Assembly: GCA_002197995.1 (NCBI GenBank)
Contig: NGZR01000010.1
Span: 120,817 to 144,274 of the forward strand
Reading direction: 5' to 3'
Length of the DNA stretch: 23,458 nt
DNA from: Gaeumannomyces sp. JS-464
Taxonomy: Eukaryota > Ascomycota > Sordariomycetes > Magnaporthales > Magnaporthaceae
Of this stretch, positions 1-9,472 are shown piece after piece. The position numbers and the translations under genes are program-made. Within the stretch, counting starts at the first letter, position 1. Each line of letters opens with the position of its first letter. Under the pieces are notes generated by a model. It saw only the letters and a program-made list of their open reading frames with translations. It was not told where the DNA came from and did no database searches.

Positions 1-3000
1 TAATAGGCCGGAATATACGGTGTTCCCGGCACCGTAACGACGCCGAAAAGCGCGAAGTTGGGGATTTTAAAGCCGCCGATTTTTTAGGGCAAAACGATAT
101 CGTTATCCGGGTACGTGATATTAACAAATGCAAAACCCGTTTTTCGGGCAATTTCCTCGGCAGTTTTAATATCCGTATTAAGGTTATAAAAGCTTTTGTC
201 GTTTCCGGCGCTTTTAAGGTTACTTGGATCCTTTTCCGCCACTTTTTTAATATTTTTAAGCTCGAAGCGAGCCGTTGTAAATGCTTTCGCGGGCTCCCTT
301 TTTTTGCAGGTTTTTAGTGTTAGGATTTTATAATGCTTAAAAGCCGTTAAGCGCTTTTTTAATCGCCGGTTACTCGGCGGGGGCGGCGGCCGCTTTTTGC
401 AGGTTTTTTTTTTGGGCGTTGCGGGCACCGTAACCGCCTCGTTACCGAGCTCGGGAATTCCTTCGGGTATTGGCATACCCGGGCCGGCGGGCTTTTTAAG
501 CTTTTTAAGCTTTGTAGCGGCAGGCTTTTCGTTTTCCGCTTCGGTTTCCCCGGTTTTTTCCGCAAGCGATGAATTGTTATCACTTTCGGGGCCGGTAATA
601 TTGCCAATTGCACCGGTGTTACCATCGTTGCTATCGGTGGAATTAATAGTTAAGCTAATATTGTAAACCCAAATGCCCATTGTAAAATAAAGGTTTTTAA
701 TAACGGCCTCGTTAATCGCATTAGTGGTAATCGCTTTTTTAACAAAGTTATAGGGCGATTTCCGGCGTTTATTAGCGCTTTCGTTAATCCGTGCGTTACG
801 GTAACGGAAAACCTTATTAGTACCATCCGGCTTAACTAGCAGGATTTTGTTATAAAAGCTTTCCCAGCTTATAAGCCGGCTTTTCGTTACTTTAGGGGCC
901 ATTTTGTTAGCTTTAACCTGTTTGCCGTTTTTAATTAGCACTTAGGCGACCGCGCTTTAAATGCGGAGGGTACGGATTAGTGGTTGGTAATACTCCTCGT
1001 TAAAGCCGATTGCTTTTGCCCACGCTTCGTGCGGGCTTTCCTTGCCGTTAAAAGCTGTATTTAAGGTGTAATTTAGCACCTTTTTCGCTGTTTGCAAGGC
1101 ATATACCTAGTACTTTTTATATAAGCCGTTAGCGTTAATCCCGGTGCGAGCCGCGTTAAATATAGTACGGTTAGCACGCTTAACGATGCTGTTTATTTCC
1201 GGGCATCGCGCCGGGCTAATTTCGCAGGCTTTGCTTCGAGCAGTGCAATAAGCTTTTAGCTTTTCCGGGTTAAACTTCGTGCCACCGTTCGTATGGATTG
1301 CTTATATTTTAATGCCTAATTGGAATTTAATATAGCTAATCCAATTATAAACTTTCGTAAAAATCTCCGTATTAGTTTTGCTAATTGTAAAAATCACCCA
1401 GTTAAAAGTAATTGCCTTATTAATAATATAAACGGCGTAATTATATCCGCCGTATGAAATAAGCGAAATGGTTAATATATTTATGTAAATACGGCTTAAA
1501 AGGCGGGTAATGCGGTGGAAATAACGATTGCCGATAATTTAGGTCGCTTTGCTTTCCAAACAGCCGTTACAGGTATGCTTTAATGCCTCGAAGTAACTAA
1601 CTTTAATGCTTGCAACGCGGCAGGCCGTTATTACCGCCTCCTTATTAATATGCATTAAGCGCCGATGCATTATTACGTAAAGCACCGGGCGTTTTGTCGT
1701 GGTCGGTGCGTTAGCTTCCGTCGGTCGGTTTCCTCCGTTAAGTGCGTTGCTTAAGGCCACAAAGCCCGGGGGCGCGTTTGCGGGCACGTTAACGTTAGCA
1801 ATTAGTACGTTATTGTTAATTTGGTAGCTGCCTAACCATTTATCGTCGGGCGTTACGAAATAATCGGTTTAATCGTTTTTTAAGCTTGCCTTGCGCATTT
1901 TGCCAAGGTTAAAAAGGTTAAAAAGGGATTTAAGCGTAAAAATTGCTTATAAGGTAACTGTAATAACGCCCGCCTTATTACGCTAATGCATTTCGACGGT
2001 GCCCTCCTTAACGGAAACTTGGGCGCCGCCGTTGGCCGTGGTAGCGTTGTAAGGGACCTCGCGTTTCTTTAGCGAGGTAAACTATTTGCGATCGTTAAAG
2101 TGGTGTTTAAACGAGCCGGAGTCGATTATTACGGCGTTACGGGCACTGTTAACATTGCTTAAAGCGGTATTGGCCATATTGTATTAGCTGGCACTGCTTC
2201 GATTAACCGGCACATTACCAGTATGGTCGGTAGCCTTCGGGTTAGCTGTAGCCTCGTTAACTGCCTTATTGCCTCGCTGGAAACGCCGCTCCGGATATTT
2301 GGCCTTTTAAACCTCCTTAAGCTTAGGGTGCAAAAGCTAGCAGTTGTCGTTACCGCCCTTGTAATGCTTACCGCACTTATCGTAGTGGGGAGCACGCGAA
2401 ACGATAGTGCAACCCTTTTTATTGCAAAGCCTCGGCTTTTAAAATCCCTCCGGCTTTTTGTTAGTGTTAGTTATGGCCTTCGATTTCGAGGCTTTTATAA
2501 CCGCCGTATTTTCGAGCACTTTCGAAATGAAGTTAGCGGGAATGCGGCGCTTGCCTTTACAATTTCCCAAAGTTATAGCCACCGCAAAAGGGTAGGTGGC
2601 GCTAAGCCCGTTAATAAGGCTCCTTATAAGCATCCGATTCGGAATGTTAATATTGGCCTAATCCAAAGCTTGCTTTATTTGTAACCAGCGGTCCGTATAC
2701 TTTTTAACGTTACCGTTAAACTTTTCTACCGAAATTGTATAGTGTTCGTTAATTAAAGCGTCGAAACGGCCGTTAGCGGTAATTTTAATAGTGTTAACTA
2801 TTTTATCCCAAAAAGCTTTTAAATCTTAATTCTCGTCGTTTTTAAGGCGGTCCCAACCGGCTTTTTCCAAGTTCGTGGTTACCTTTTCGATATTATTACG
2901 GATGCAGTACCATATTAATATCCTCCTAAAAGCCCATAACTGTACAGCTTCGTAGTTTTCCGCTTTAACCGGTTTGGCCGGAAGGTTAGCAAATATAAAA

Positions 3001-3113
3001 GAGATATTGCGGGAAGCGGTTAAATGCACCCGGATGGTACGCTTTTATGTTTCCAAGTTAAAAAGCCTTAGCAGGTCCGGGACCTTTACTGCGACTTCGC
3101 GGTATTCCGCCAT
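1..3113 (-). pseudogene. Ty1/copia gag-pol relic (RIP-type decay, truncated by window edge)
   Basis: The polyprotein reads from an ATG at 3113 in a single minus-strand frame to the window edge without an indel, but is broken by more than ten in-frame stops, several replacing expected Trp or Gln. Domains in order: copia-type Gag (about 2440-3113), a zinc-knuckle-like Cys/His segment with KCGK and HYKGGNDNC (about 2340-2400), an aspartic protease with VIIDSGS (about 2116-2136), GAG-pre-integrase with HRRLMHINKEA and CNGC (1539-1787), integrase core with GGYNYAVYI and HTNGGTKF (about 1130-1500), and the integrase-RT linker, still open over 84-941. Reverse transcriptase and RNase H would lie beyond position 1. 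Integrase catalytic acids are replaced (Asp to Asn, Glu to Lys). Family assignment is firm; the element is certainly dead. Confidence 0.9.
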
Positions 3114-3560
3114 TTTGGCGACTTTGTTGGCACTTTTAACGCGTACAAAAGCGTTGGATTGCAAGGGAAATGGTGCTTTTAAGCGCTAAAAGGGTTATCG
3201 TTATTGCTTTGTTATGGTTGCTAATCGGCGCCGAACGCGGCCTTGTTAATTGTCGTTTAACGGTTTTTTAACTGCTGCGCTTCGCTTGTAATCCACGGCG
3301 GGAAAACGCAAGCAACGGGAAATAACTCGTGCACCGTTAATTTTTCCTAATTAGGCAGAGATATCGTTAACGGTGGCGCGAGGGCTTATAACTTAATGGA
3401 GGTGCGCGATAATAAGCACCCGAAGTGATTGGTAATTGTTCCTTAGCTATTTTACTAGATCGCGGGCTAGGGCGCGCGCAAGCCAAAATACTAGGGCTAA
3501 TGCATAGGCTTAAAGCTGTGGGGCACCAGTTGCTACCCACGTGATTCCAAGCCACCTTTA
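3114..3560. other. AT-shifted spacer between gag relic and LTR-element 5' repeat
   Basis: No gene is supported here. An open minus-strand stretch exists at 3367-3594, but only its first dozen residues resemble the coiled-coil ORF seen at 4560-4890. The rest matches nothing I recognise. Whether this is the 5' leader of the copia relic or a separate fragment cannot be told from the sequence. Confidence 0.5.
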
Positions 3561-4053
3561 ACAACTTTTTTACCGAGTTAATACCGCGACGCACCGCGCG
3601 CGTTATTTTTTCCAGCTATATTCGTTTTTACTTTTAAAAACGGAGGATTTTCTTTTCCGCTTTTTCCAGCTTAGCTTTAAATTTAAAATGCTAAATAACG
3701 ATATTTCGAAATTTAAAAAAAAAAGGCTTTAAAATATCGCATTTCGAGCGATTAATTTAAAAGCATTTCACGTATCGAAACAAGTCCTAAAAAAAGGTTT
3801 TACACTTTTCACGTTTTAAAACCTCGTAATAATACGAATAAAAAGGCATTTCGTAGCAGTTAAAAAAAACAATTGCTAAAAGCTTTTTACAATTAACGGT
3901 TTTCTTCGTAAAAGGACGTTTTCGCACCCGACCGGATATTTTGTTAAAATAAAAAAAAATAAGGGATAGTAAAAAAGGAAAGTACTTAGTATTAACAAAA
4001 AGCGGGGCGATAAAACGTGGCTAAAAAAACTTAGCTTAAAAAGGGAAACCTAA
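3561..4053 (-). repeat. Internal 5' region of LTR element, copy 1 (partial)
   Basis: This stretch is a diverged direct copy of about 4745-5236. On the minus strand it starts immediately after an LTR (4054-4462) and contains the beginning of the same coiled-coil ORF (RRGINSVKKL against RRGINLVEKL in copy 2), then loses similarity near 3560. Differences from copy 2 are mostly A/G and C/T exchanges. It is the 5' part of an internal region whose remainder is replaced or deleted. Confidence 0.75.
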
Positions 4054-4462
4054 TGTTACAACTAGCATGCAAGCTTTTAAAACAGCAAGATAAAAAGGGG
4101 CTTCGAAATGGTACTTCCGCCCCGCTTTAATTACGTAAAGTTACGTAAACAAAAAAGAATTTGTAAATTTGTAATAAAGCAACAAATCCAAAAGGGATTT
4201 GTAAATTTATAGCAAAGCTACAAATTTAACCCGTTACAAGGCAAAAGGCAGCGTGTATATAAAAGATGGATTTTTTACTGCCTTAAGTAGCTTTAACTAA
4301 AGCTTCGGCATTAATTAACTTAAGTTAGCTTTTAAGCACTTTTTAAAGCAAGCAATTAAATTGTCCTTTTAAATCACGTGTTCCTTTGCCCACCAGCACA
4401 GCGATATTGTCTTTTTTACCCTCGAAGTGCCCTACTTTAAAAGCAGACCCCTAATTGTAACA
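4054..4462 (-). repeat. LTR copy 1 (409 bp)
   Basis: On the plus strand it begins TGTTACAACTAG and ends AATTGTAACA, giving the short inverted termini TGTTAC/GTAACA expected of an LTR. It aligns end to end with 5237-5646 and with the split LTR at 6043/11618. A TATA-like TATATA lies near 4256-4262, and a short tandem repeat near 4150-4220 varies between copies. Because it is followed on the minus strand by the same internal start as copy 2, it serves both as 3' LTR of the unit 4054-5646 and as apparent 5' LTR of the next unit. Confidence 0.9.
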
Positions 4463-4559
4463 CTCCGGGGTAAACTTGAAAACTTATTAACCTTTACGGT
4501 CGTGCCGGGATTTAAACCCGAAACTTCGGCAAAAAGACTAAAGCCACGCCTAATGCGCT

Positions 4560-4890
4560 ATAAAACCCAAAGAAATTGTTGGAAAAAGTTACAATTTACC
4601 CTAGTTAAAAAGGGCAAACAGGTTTAAATTAGGATTAACCCCGGGCACTTGCTAATCGAAAGGAACGGAAAAAGCTACAAAGGGTTCGGAATGCGAGGCA
4701 GCTTAGCGAGCCGCCTAATCGGCCTCTTCCCGCTCGATACGCTCCAGTTTTTCCACCAAGTTAATACCGCGACGTACCGCGCGCATTATTTTTTCCAACC
4801 ATATTCGTTTTTGCTTTCGAAAATGAAAAACTTTCTCCTCCGCCTTTTCCAGTTTAGCTTTAAATTTAAAATGTTAAACGACGATATTTC
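4560..4890 (-). pseudogene. Coiled-coil ORF relic inside the short LTR element
   Basis: Minus-strand reading gives a charged heptad-like segment (KLEKAEEKVFHFRKQKRIW, then IMRAVRRGINLVEKLERIE), followed by a Phe/Pro/Asn-rich tail with stops where Arg, Gln or Trp codons would be expected. The same start is repeated in copy 1 at about 3565-3690. I recall similar short coiled-coil hypothetical proteins being common in repeats of filamentous ascomycetes, but no enzymatic domain is visible and I assign no function. Confidence 0.55.
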
Positions 4891-5236
4891 GAAGCTTAAA
4901 AAGAAAAGGCTTTAAAATATCGCACCCCGAGCGATTAATTCGAAAATACTCCACGTACTAAAACGAGTTTTAAAAAAAGGCTTTACACTTTTTACGCTTT
5001 AAAACTTCGTAATAGTACGAATAGAAAAGCATTTCGTAGCAGTTAAGGAAAACAATCGCTAAAAGCTTTTTACGATTAACGGTTTTCTTCGTAAAAGGAC
5101 GTTTTCGCACTCGACCGGATATTTTGTTAAAATAAAAAAGGATAGAAAATGGTAAAAAAAGAAAGTATTTACCACTAATAAAAGGCGGGGCGATAAAACG
5201 TGGCTAAAAGGATTTGGCCTAAAAGGGGAAACCTAA

Positions 5237-5646
5237 TGTTACGACCAGCATGCAAGCTTTTAAAACAGCAGGGCAAAAGGGGGCTTCGAAGTGGTACTTT
5301 CGCCCCGCTTTAATTACGTGGAGTTACGTAAATAAAAAAGGGATTTGTGGATTTGTAATAAAGCAATAAATTTAAAAAGGATTTGTAAATTTATAGCAAA
5401 GTTATAAATCTAACCTAATATAAGGCAAAAGGCAGCGTGTATATAAAGGATGGATTTTTTACTGTTTTAAGTAGCTTTAACTAAGGCTTTGGCATTAGTT
5501 AACCTAAGTTAGCTCCCAAGCATCCCTTAGGGCAAGCAATTAGATTGTCCTTTTAAGTTACGTGTCCCCTTGTTAACCAGATTAAAGATATTGTCCTTTC
5601 CACCCCCGAAGTGCCTTACTTTAAAAGCAGACCCTTAATTGTAACA
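5237..5646 (-). repeat. LTR copy 2 (410 bp)
   Basis: Begins TGTTACGACCAG and ends AATTGTAACA on the plus strand. It aligns along its whole length with LTR copy 1; over the first 200 bases I read only transitions plus a one-base length change, the pattern RIP produces. It is the 5' LTR of the minus-oriented short element. Confidence 0.9.
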
Positions 5647-5649
5647 CCA

Positions 5650-5995
5650 GCCTGGTAGCAGCGTAAGCGATTTCTTATTTTTCGTTTACAAATTGTAATT
5701 TGTAAAATTTAAAATAACTTTTACTTTTGGTAAAAAAAAACGTTTTAAATTTGCCGTCCTTCTTTTCGTAAAAGCCCGAGGACGGGAATTTATACGTTCG
5801 AACCGTAATAGGTGCTTTGAAAAACCGCAGTTTTGTAATAAGTTGCTTTATTTCGGCTTAGCTTTTAGCGATTTCAGCTTTTATAAGTTTAAAAAGGTTA
5901 GCGGTGTTAGCGGCTTTTTCGAAGTCGTATTTAATACCGTTAAAAGTGAAAAACGTGGCTTCCTTTTCCTTAGGGTTTTTGCTGCTGCTTGCCAT
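5650..5995 (-). pseudogene. Orphan ORF relic of an unknown repeat
   Basis: From an ATG at 5995 the minus strand encodes MASSSKNPKEKEATFFTFNG and continues through a hydrophilic alpha-helical segment to a TAA at 5858-5860 that interrupts an otherwise open frame (..KAEIAKS stop AEIKQLITKL.., then PITVRTYKFPSSGFYEKKDG). The frame runs on towards LTR copy 2, where it is cut off. It is AT-shifted like its neighbours. It could be the N-terminus of a retroelement ORF1 or a host gene caught in the RIP zone. I do not recognise the family. Confidence 0.45.
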
Positions 5996-6042
5996 AGTTA
6001 TACTGTTTTTTTTAACGAAATATTAAATAGGATTAGTTAAAA

Positions 6043-6073
6043 TGTTATAATTAAAAGCCTGCTCCTAAAGTAA
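6043..6073 (+). repeat. LTR copy 3, left piece (split by Harbinger)
   Basis: Starts TGTTATAATTAAAAGCC and ends in TAA. It matches the reverse complement of LTR copy 2 from its TGTTAC end up to the motif AAAGTAAGGCA, where the Harbinger element begins. It continues at 11179. The intact LTR would be 471 bp and plus-oriented, opposite to copies 1 and 2. Confidence 0.85.
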
Positions 6074-6414
6074 GGGGCTGTTCGAAACTATGCGGTTTTT
6101 GGTTTTTTAACCCCCCCTGCGGTTTTTTGCTGGTTTTCTTCGAAGTGGAGACAGTTGCCGGGGTAGCCCTGTGGCAGATCATGTATTTTTGGCCTTGTTT
6201 TCCGGTGGATTTACATCCCCGGCAGCCGGGGGGCGTCCACCCGTCGAATGCAACGGCAAGGACGATCAAAATAGAAGCTATTCCCAAAATAAAGGCGGGC
6301 CGGCAGTGCAACACGTCAACGCGAGTGGGAATAGCGTCACATTTTGGAGGATCCAGAGGGCCTCTAAGGCTGGCAATGATATCGTTCGAAAGTCCGGAAG
6401 CCAGGCACTCTCGT

Positions 6415-6424
6415 AATATATAAG
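6415..6424 (+). promoter_or_regulatory. TATA box candidate of the SANT-like gene
   Basis: AATATATAAGG lies about 80 bases upstream of the preferred ATG at 6505, inside the left end of the Harbinger element. It is the best core-promoter match in that interval. Confidence 0.45.
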
Positions 6425-6504
6425 GGGACAACTCTGGCGTGCTAGTTTTAAATAGAAAACAACTACAACAACGATCTAAAGACACTATTCACACTACCCT
6501 CGTT

Positions 6505-7731
6505 ATGCCTCGCCTTGCCCTCCGTACCCGGCGCCGGCGCCCGGAACAGGAAGATCGGGCAGTATCTTTGCAACCCCAGTCTCCTATAGCCTCTATCGAG
6601 GATCTGGAGGATCCCCCGGCCACCCAGATCACGCTAGGGACTCCAGCGCTCTCTTCAAACGCCCCGGAGGCCGGCAATTTGCACGGTTTTTCCGATCCCT
6701 TTGAGGCCATGAAAGCCTCGGAGGCACCGGAGTCGCCTTTGCCGCCCTCTCTTACCCCCTCTCTCGCACCCTCTCTCGCACCCTCTCTCGCACCCTCCTT
6801 CGCACCCTCTCTCGCTTCCTCCCTCGCCACGGCCTCGCAAACGACTCAAGGGACCTCCGGGGAGGGTCCCTGGGCTTCCCAGGATGCCCGGCGACGCACG
6901 GACTGGACCGCCGACCAGTTGTTGGCCTTCCTCGAGGCCCTCGCGGAGGCCGGCCGGCAGGGAAAAACGAACCCGGCGATCGCCAACTGGCAGGCCAAGT
7001 GCCTCAGAACGGCGGCAGAAACCCTATCCGATCAGTGGCCCGATATCAACTGGTCAAAGAGGGTTAAAAACAAGTACAACAGTTTCCGGGGGCAGTATAA
7101 AGACTGGCTTGATTTTGGGAAGCGGTCGGGCGTTGCCCTCGATCCGGTTACGGGCCTGTACCTCGCCAGCGGGCAGGCTTGGGAGTCGTTTTTTGCGGTT
7201 CGGCCTAGCGCCCGCTGGATGCGGAGGAGGCCTCTCTTCCGCCCGGACCTCCACGAGGCCGCTTTTGCAGGCAACTGGGCCAAAGGGGATTATATCGTCA
7301 CGGCCGCCCAACGGCTCCAGGGCACGGGAAACCGCGAGGCCCGGCCCGCCTGGAGGACCAGCCACCTTACCGTGGCCGAGGCCCAACTTCACGTGGGAGA
7401 CCGCCTTTTAGAGGCCGCACAAACGTTGGCCCGGGCCGGATCTGTATTTAACTGGGGCTCGTCCCCTTCGAGTTCGCGGTTTTCCCCTTCGAGTTCGCGA
7501 TTTTCCCTAGGCGGCCGGGCGCCTTGTAGGCGTTAGTTAAGGCAGGAGCTTTGAATACAGGCCGCAAAGGAGCTGCGGAAGTACCCCTGGGAGGGCCTGC
7601 AAAGCGGTCTTAAGCGGAAATTGATTAGGGCGTTTAAAAAGGAGGAGGGGATAGCCCACTGGTGGCTAACTGACGCCGAATATCGGGATACGATCGTGGA
7701 TATGGTGGAAAACGACGAGCTGGAGCTGTAG
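6505..7731 (+). CDS. Harbinger Myb/SANT-like DNA-binding protein (possible intron or two nonsense codons near the C-terminus)
   Basis: Partner protein of PIF/Harbinger transposases, expected to bind element ends and help transposase reach DNA and the nucleus. A Myb/SANT-like domain spans about residues 133-230 (DWTADQLLAFLEAL.., WSKRVKNKYNSFRGQYKDWL). A low-complexity PSLA repeat (6745-6828) precedes it. The uninterrupted frame stops at TAG 7534-7536 (343 aa), but the same frame resumes with KELRKYPWEGLQSGLKRKL and ends at TAG 7729-7731, with one more stop at 7552-7554. Two readings fit: two nonsense mutations, or an intron 7444-7560 (GTATTT..ACAG, 117 bp), which removes both stops, keeps frame and gives 369 aa. 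ATG 6505 is preferred over 6439 because of the upstream TATA. Product class is sure; the C-terminal structure is not. Confidence 0.8.
6745..6828 (+). repeat. 12-bp coding minisatellite (7 units)
   Basis: Seven units near CCCTCTCTCGCA encode PSLT, PSLA three times, PSFA, PSLA and SSLA in the linker before the SANT-like domain. Being a multiple of three, it can change length without breaking the frame. A second, 21-bp duplication (CCCCTTCGAGTTCGCGGTTTT type) sits at 7463-7504. Confidence 0.85.
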
Positions 7732-8352
7732 TCGGGATCGAGGCGGTTCGAATAAGGGTATTCTCGTAGCTGTACGGCCTATATTGGTGGAGTTAAGAGG
7801 GAGTGTTGTTATTAGCTTTGCTTTGTTGGTATCGTTAGGGTCGAAGGGCTGGCACTACGGAGATCACCATTGGGCAGGTTCCTATAAATACAATCGTTCG
7901 CATCTAGATAGATGAAATTGGCGTTAATCGGGCCGCAGGCTACGGCATTCGATTCGCTTTGAAAAGAGGATTAAAATGCACCAAGTCCCAACGAGTGCAA
8001 ACGCTAGAACCATTGGCAATTATGGCCAAAAGTTGAATGGCCAAACTTGATGGGTGCCGTCCTTAGGTGGCGATACCCACCGGGCCCAGGAGACCCGCCG
8101 CATAAAGGATCGCATTTATACCTAAACGGGCAATAATTACGCATGCTTGATACGATACCCCGACTTGTTCCCCGGCCGCCATTTCAATTTTTGTCCGTTC
8201 CTTTCGAAAAGTACACCATTCGACTCGTTTCGCCGAGGGCAATCGATCGGTAGTTTTGGCGCATGAAGCTGATCATTTTCCGCTGTGCTAGACGTCGAAA
8301 ACCCTACTACAAAAACCATTATCACGTCGCCGTTTTCAGCCGGCCTTGCATT
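7732..8352. other. Harbinger interior without a recognisable gene
   Basis: I find no supported coding sequence between the SANT-like gene and the nested element. A TATAAATA motif near 7885 is the only promoter-like signal, and the ATG at 7977 opens only a very short frame. Confidence 0.5.
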
Positions 8353-8360
8353 TAAACCAA
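8353..8360 (+). repeat. Target-site duplication, left copy
   Basis: TAAACCAA directly before the left terminal inverted repeat; the identical octamer follows the right terminus at 9473-9480. Confidence 0.9.
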
Positions 8361-8405
8361 GAGGCTATATCCCCGCACTCCCCCTTTTTGCTAATGGCAC
8401 TCACC
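8361..8405 (+). repeat. Left terminal inverted repeat of the nested element
   Basis: Pairs with the reverse complement of 9428-9472 at 44 of 45 positions; similarity stops after CTCACC on both sides. Confidence 0.92.
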
Positions 8406-8621
8406 TGCCCCACTTTTGGCCTGTGCACTGCCTGTGTTTTCCGATGTCGCAGCCCCGCAATTTGACAAGGAATTTCCATTTTTCGCCATTTCTAGTCCAT
8501 TGGCAATCGGTTTCCGCGCACAACAAAACGAGCACCAATAAGAGCGCCATGAACGAGGTTATTATCCTCTCAAGCGACAGCGACTCGTCGGATCTCTCTG
8601 CAGGCGAGGGCCCGGCCCTCT

Positions 8622-9200
8622 TTGCAGGCCTCCTTTTGGTGCCTTGATACCCTCGAGCAAATACGGAATAGAGCGTTAGCGACGTTCCCTTCCCGGCGGC
8701 ATCCCGAAGGCCTAGCCCTACCTCTTTGCACGGGCGCCACGCGTAAACAGTACGGCCTGCCGTGCGCCCACGAGCTTCTAGATCTACATGAAGCCCAACG
8801 CGAGAATCCCAACTTTCCGGGCCTGCAATTGACTTCTGTGCACCCGTTTTGGCTGCGGGAAGGTCGCCGGGACGCGGAGGATCCTTTCCTTCGGGCCCTG
8901 GATCCAATAGGCACGAAAAAAGGGCGTCCTTTAGGGCAGGGACCCTTCAACGAGACCCCAAGACGGCCGGCAACAGGGCCTCGTTGCAGCACCCGCACCG
9001 GTATCCGTGCAAATGCCAGACGGGATTACTCTCAATATGAACGGGGCCCCTCTTTGCAGGAGAGGGACTCGGCCGACGAGGTTCAAGTGGTAGAGTTAGG
9101 CACTCCCTTGCCCTTAACGCCGGCCAGGGAGGTCTCTGCAGCGCCGCGAGCGGCTGCGCCGTCTCCAGGGGAGTTTATTGATCCTTTTGCGAGTCCCTAG
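8622..9200 (+). pseudogene. MULE-type transposase C-terminal fragment with SWIM-like zinc motif
   Basis: The frame contains LPLCTGATRKQYGLPCAHEL, a pattern seen near the C-terminus of fungal Mutator-like transposases (Cys..GLPCxH), then LQLTSVHPFWLRE and a Pro/Ala-rich acidic tail ending EFIDPFASP at a stop at 9200. The DDE catalytic core is absent and the canonical first CxC of a SWIM finger is incomplete, so this is a remnant. An in-frame ATG at 8622 exists, but nothing suggests it is a genuine start. The upstream fragment at 8549-8645, in a different frame, may be the original N-terminus. Confidence 0.55.
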
Positions 9201-9427
9201 GCAATTCTGTAGCCCTAGATAGGCGGCCTCAACGCCGTGCCTTTGCACTTTTCCTATGCAATTTGGCGGTTCAACACCGGGTTTTTGATAATTTACTGCT
9301 TTTTTGCACTTGGCGATAACTTCAATTTAATGCCTCCCCTTTATTTGCTTTATCCGTGCATTAAAGCCCGTGTTCGTTTGTATGGGTGCGCCATAAAAAA
9401 AAACATGCCGGCCGATATCGGGGTGGG

Positions 9428-9472
9428 GGTGAGTGCCATTAGCAAAAAGGGGGAGTGCGGGGATATATCCTC
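9428..9472 (-). repeat. Right terminal inverted repeat of the nested element
   Basis: Inverse of 8361-8405 with one mismatch. It is followed directly by TAAACCAA (9473-9480), the right target duplication, 64 bases before the transposase stop codon. Confidence 0.92.

Larger units (their letters stand above)
4054..5646 (-). mobile_element. Short non-autonomous LTR element (LTR - 774 bp - LTR)
   Basis: Read on the minus strand: LTR 5646-5237, a 774-bp internal region containing one degraded coiled-coil ORF, and LTR 4462-4054. No gag, protease, integrase or reverse transcriptase is visible in it, so it would be a non-autonomous (LARD/TRIM-like) element. The five bases outside each end (CCTAA and CCAGC) do not match, so no target duplication supports a single insertion. 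Recombination between neighbouring elements, or a tandem array, is the alternative. Confidence 0.6.
8361..9472 (+). mobile_element. MULE-like, internally deleted DNA transposon nested in the Harbinger
   Basis: Ends are 45-bp inverted repeats (8361-8405 and 9428-9472) differing at one base, beginning GAGGCTATATCCCCG / GAGGATATATCCCCG. A perfect 8-bp duplication flanks them. At 1,112 bp it is too short for an autonomous element. It contains a start region (MNEVIILSSDSDSSDLS at 8549) and a Cys/His SWIM-like transposase tail in another frame, consistent with internal deletion. Long inverted repeats plus a SWIM motif point to the Mutator superfamily. The 8-bp duplication is slightly shorter than the usual 9-11, and a hAT-like element is the alternative. 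Existence as a discrete insertion is firm; the superfamily is less so. Confidence 0.85.

Noticed and set aside
4427..4915. Plus-strand frames in the short LTR element
   Set aside because: The repeated and motif-bearing reading is on the minus strand; these are its shadows.
1..6073. CRISPR-like or other prokaryotic arrays
   Set aside because: Repeats here are two or three LTR-scale copies with transition differences; no short regularly spaced repeat is present and the DNA is fungal.
6051..6485. 144-codon minus-strand frame at the Harbinger left end
   Set aside because: It crosses the transposon terminus and target duplication, so it cannot be an ancestral gene of either the element or the LTR.
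8401..8907. 168-codon minus-strand frame in the nested element
   Set aside because: It overlaps the SWIM-like tail on the other strand, which has a family motif; this frame has none.
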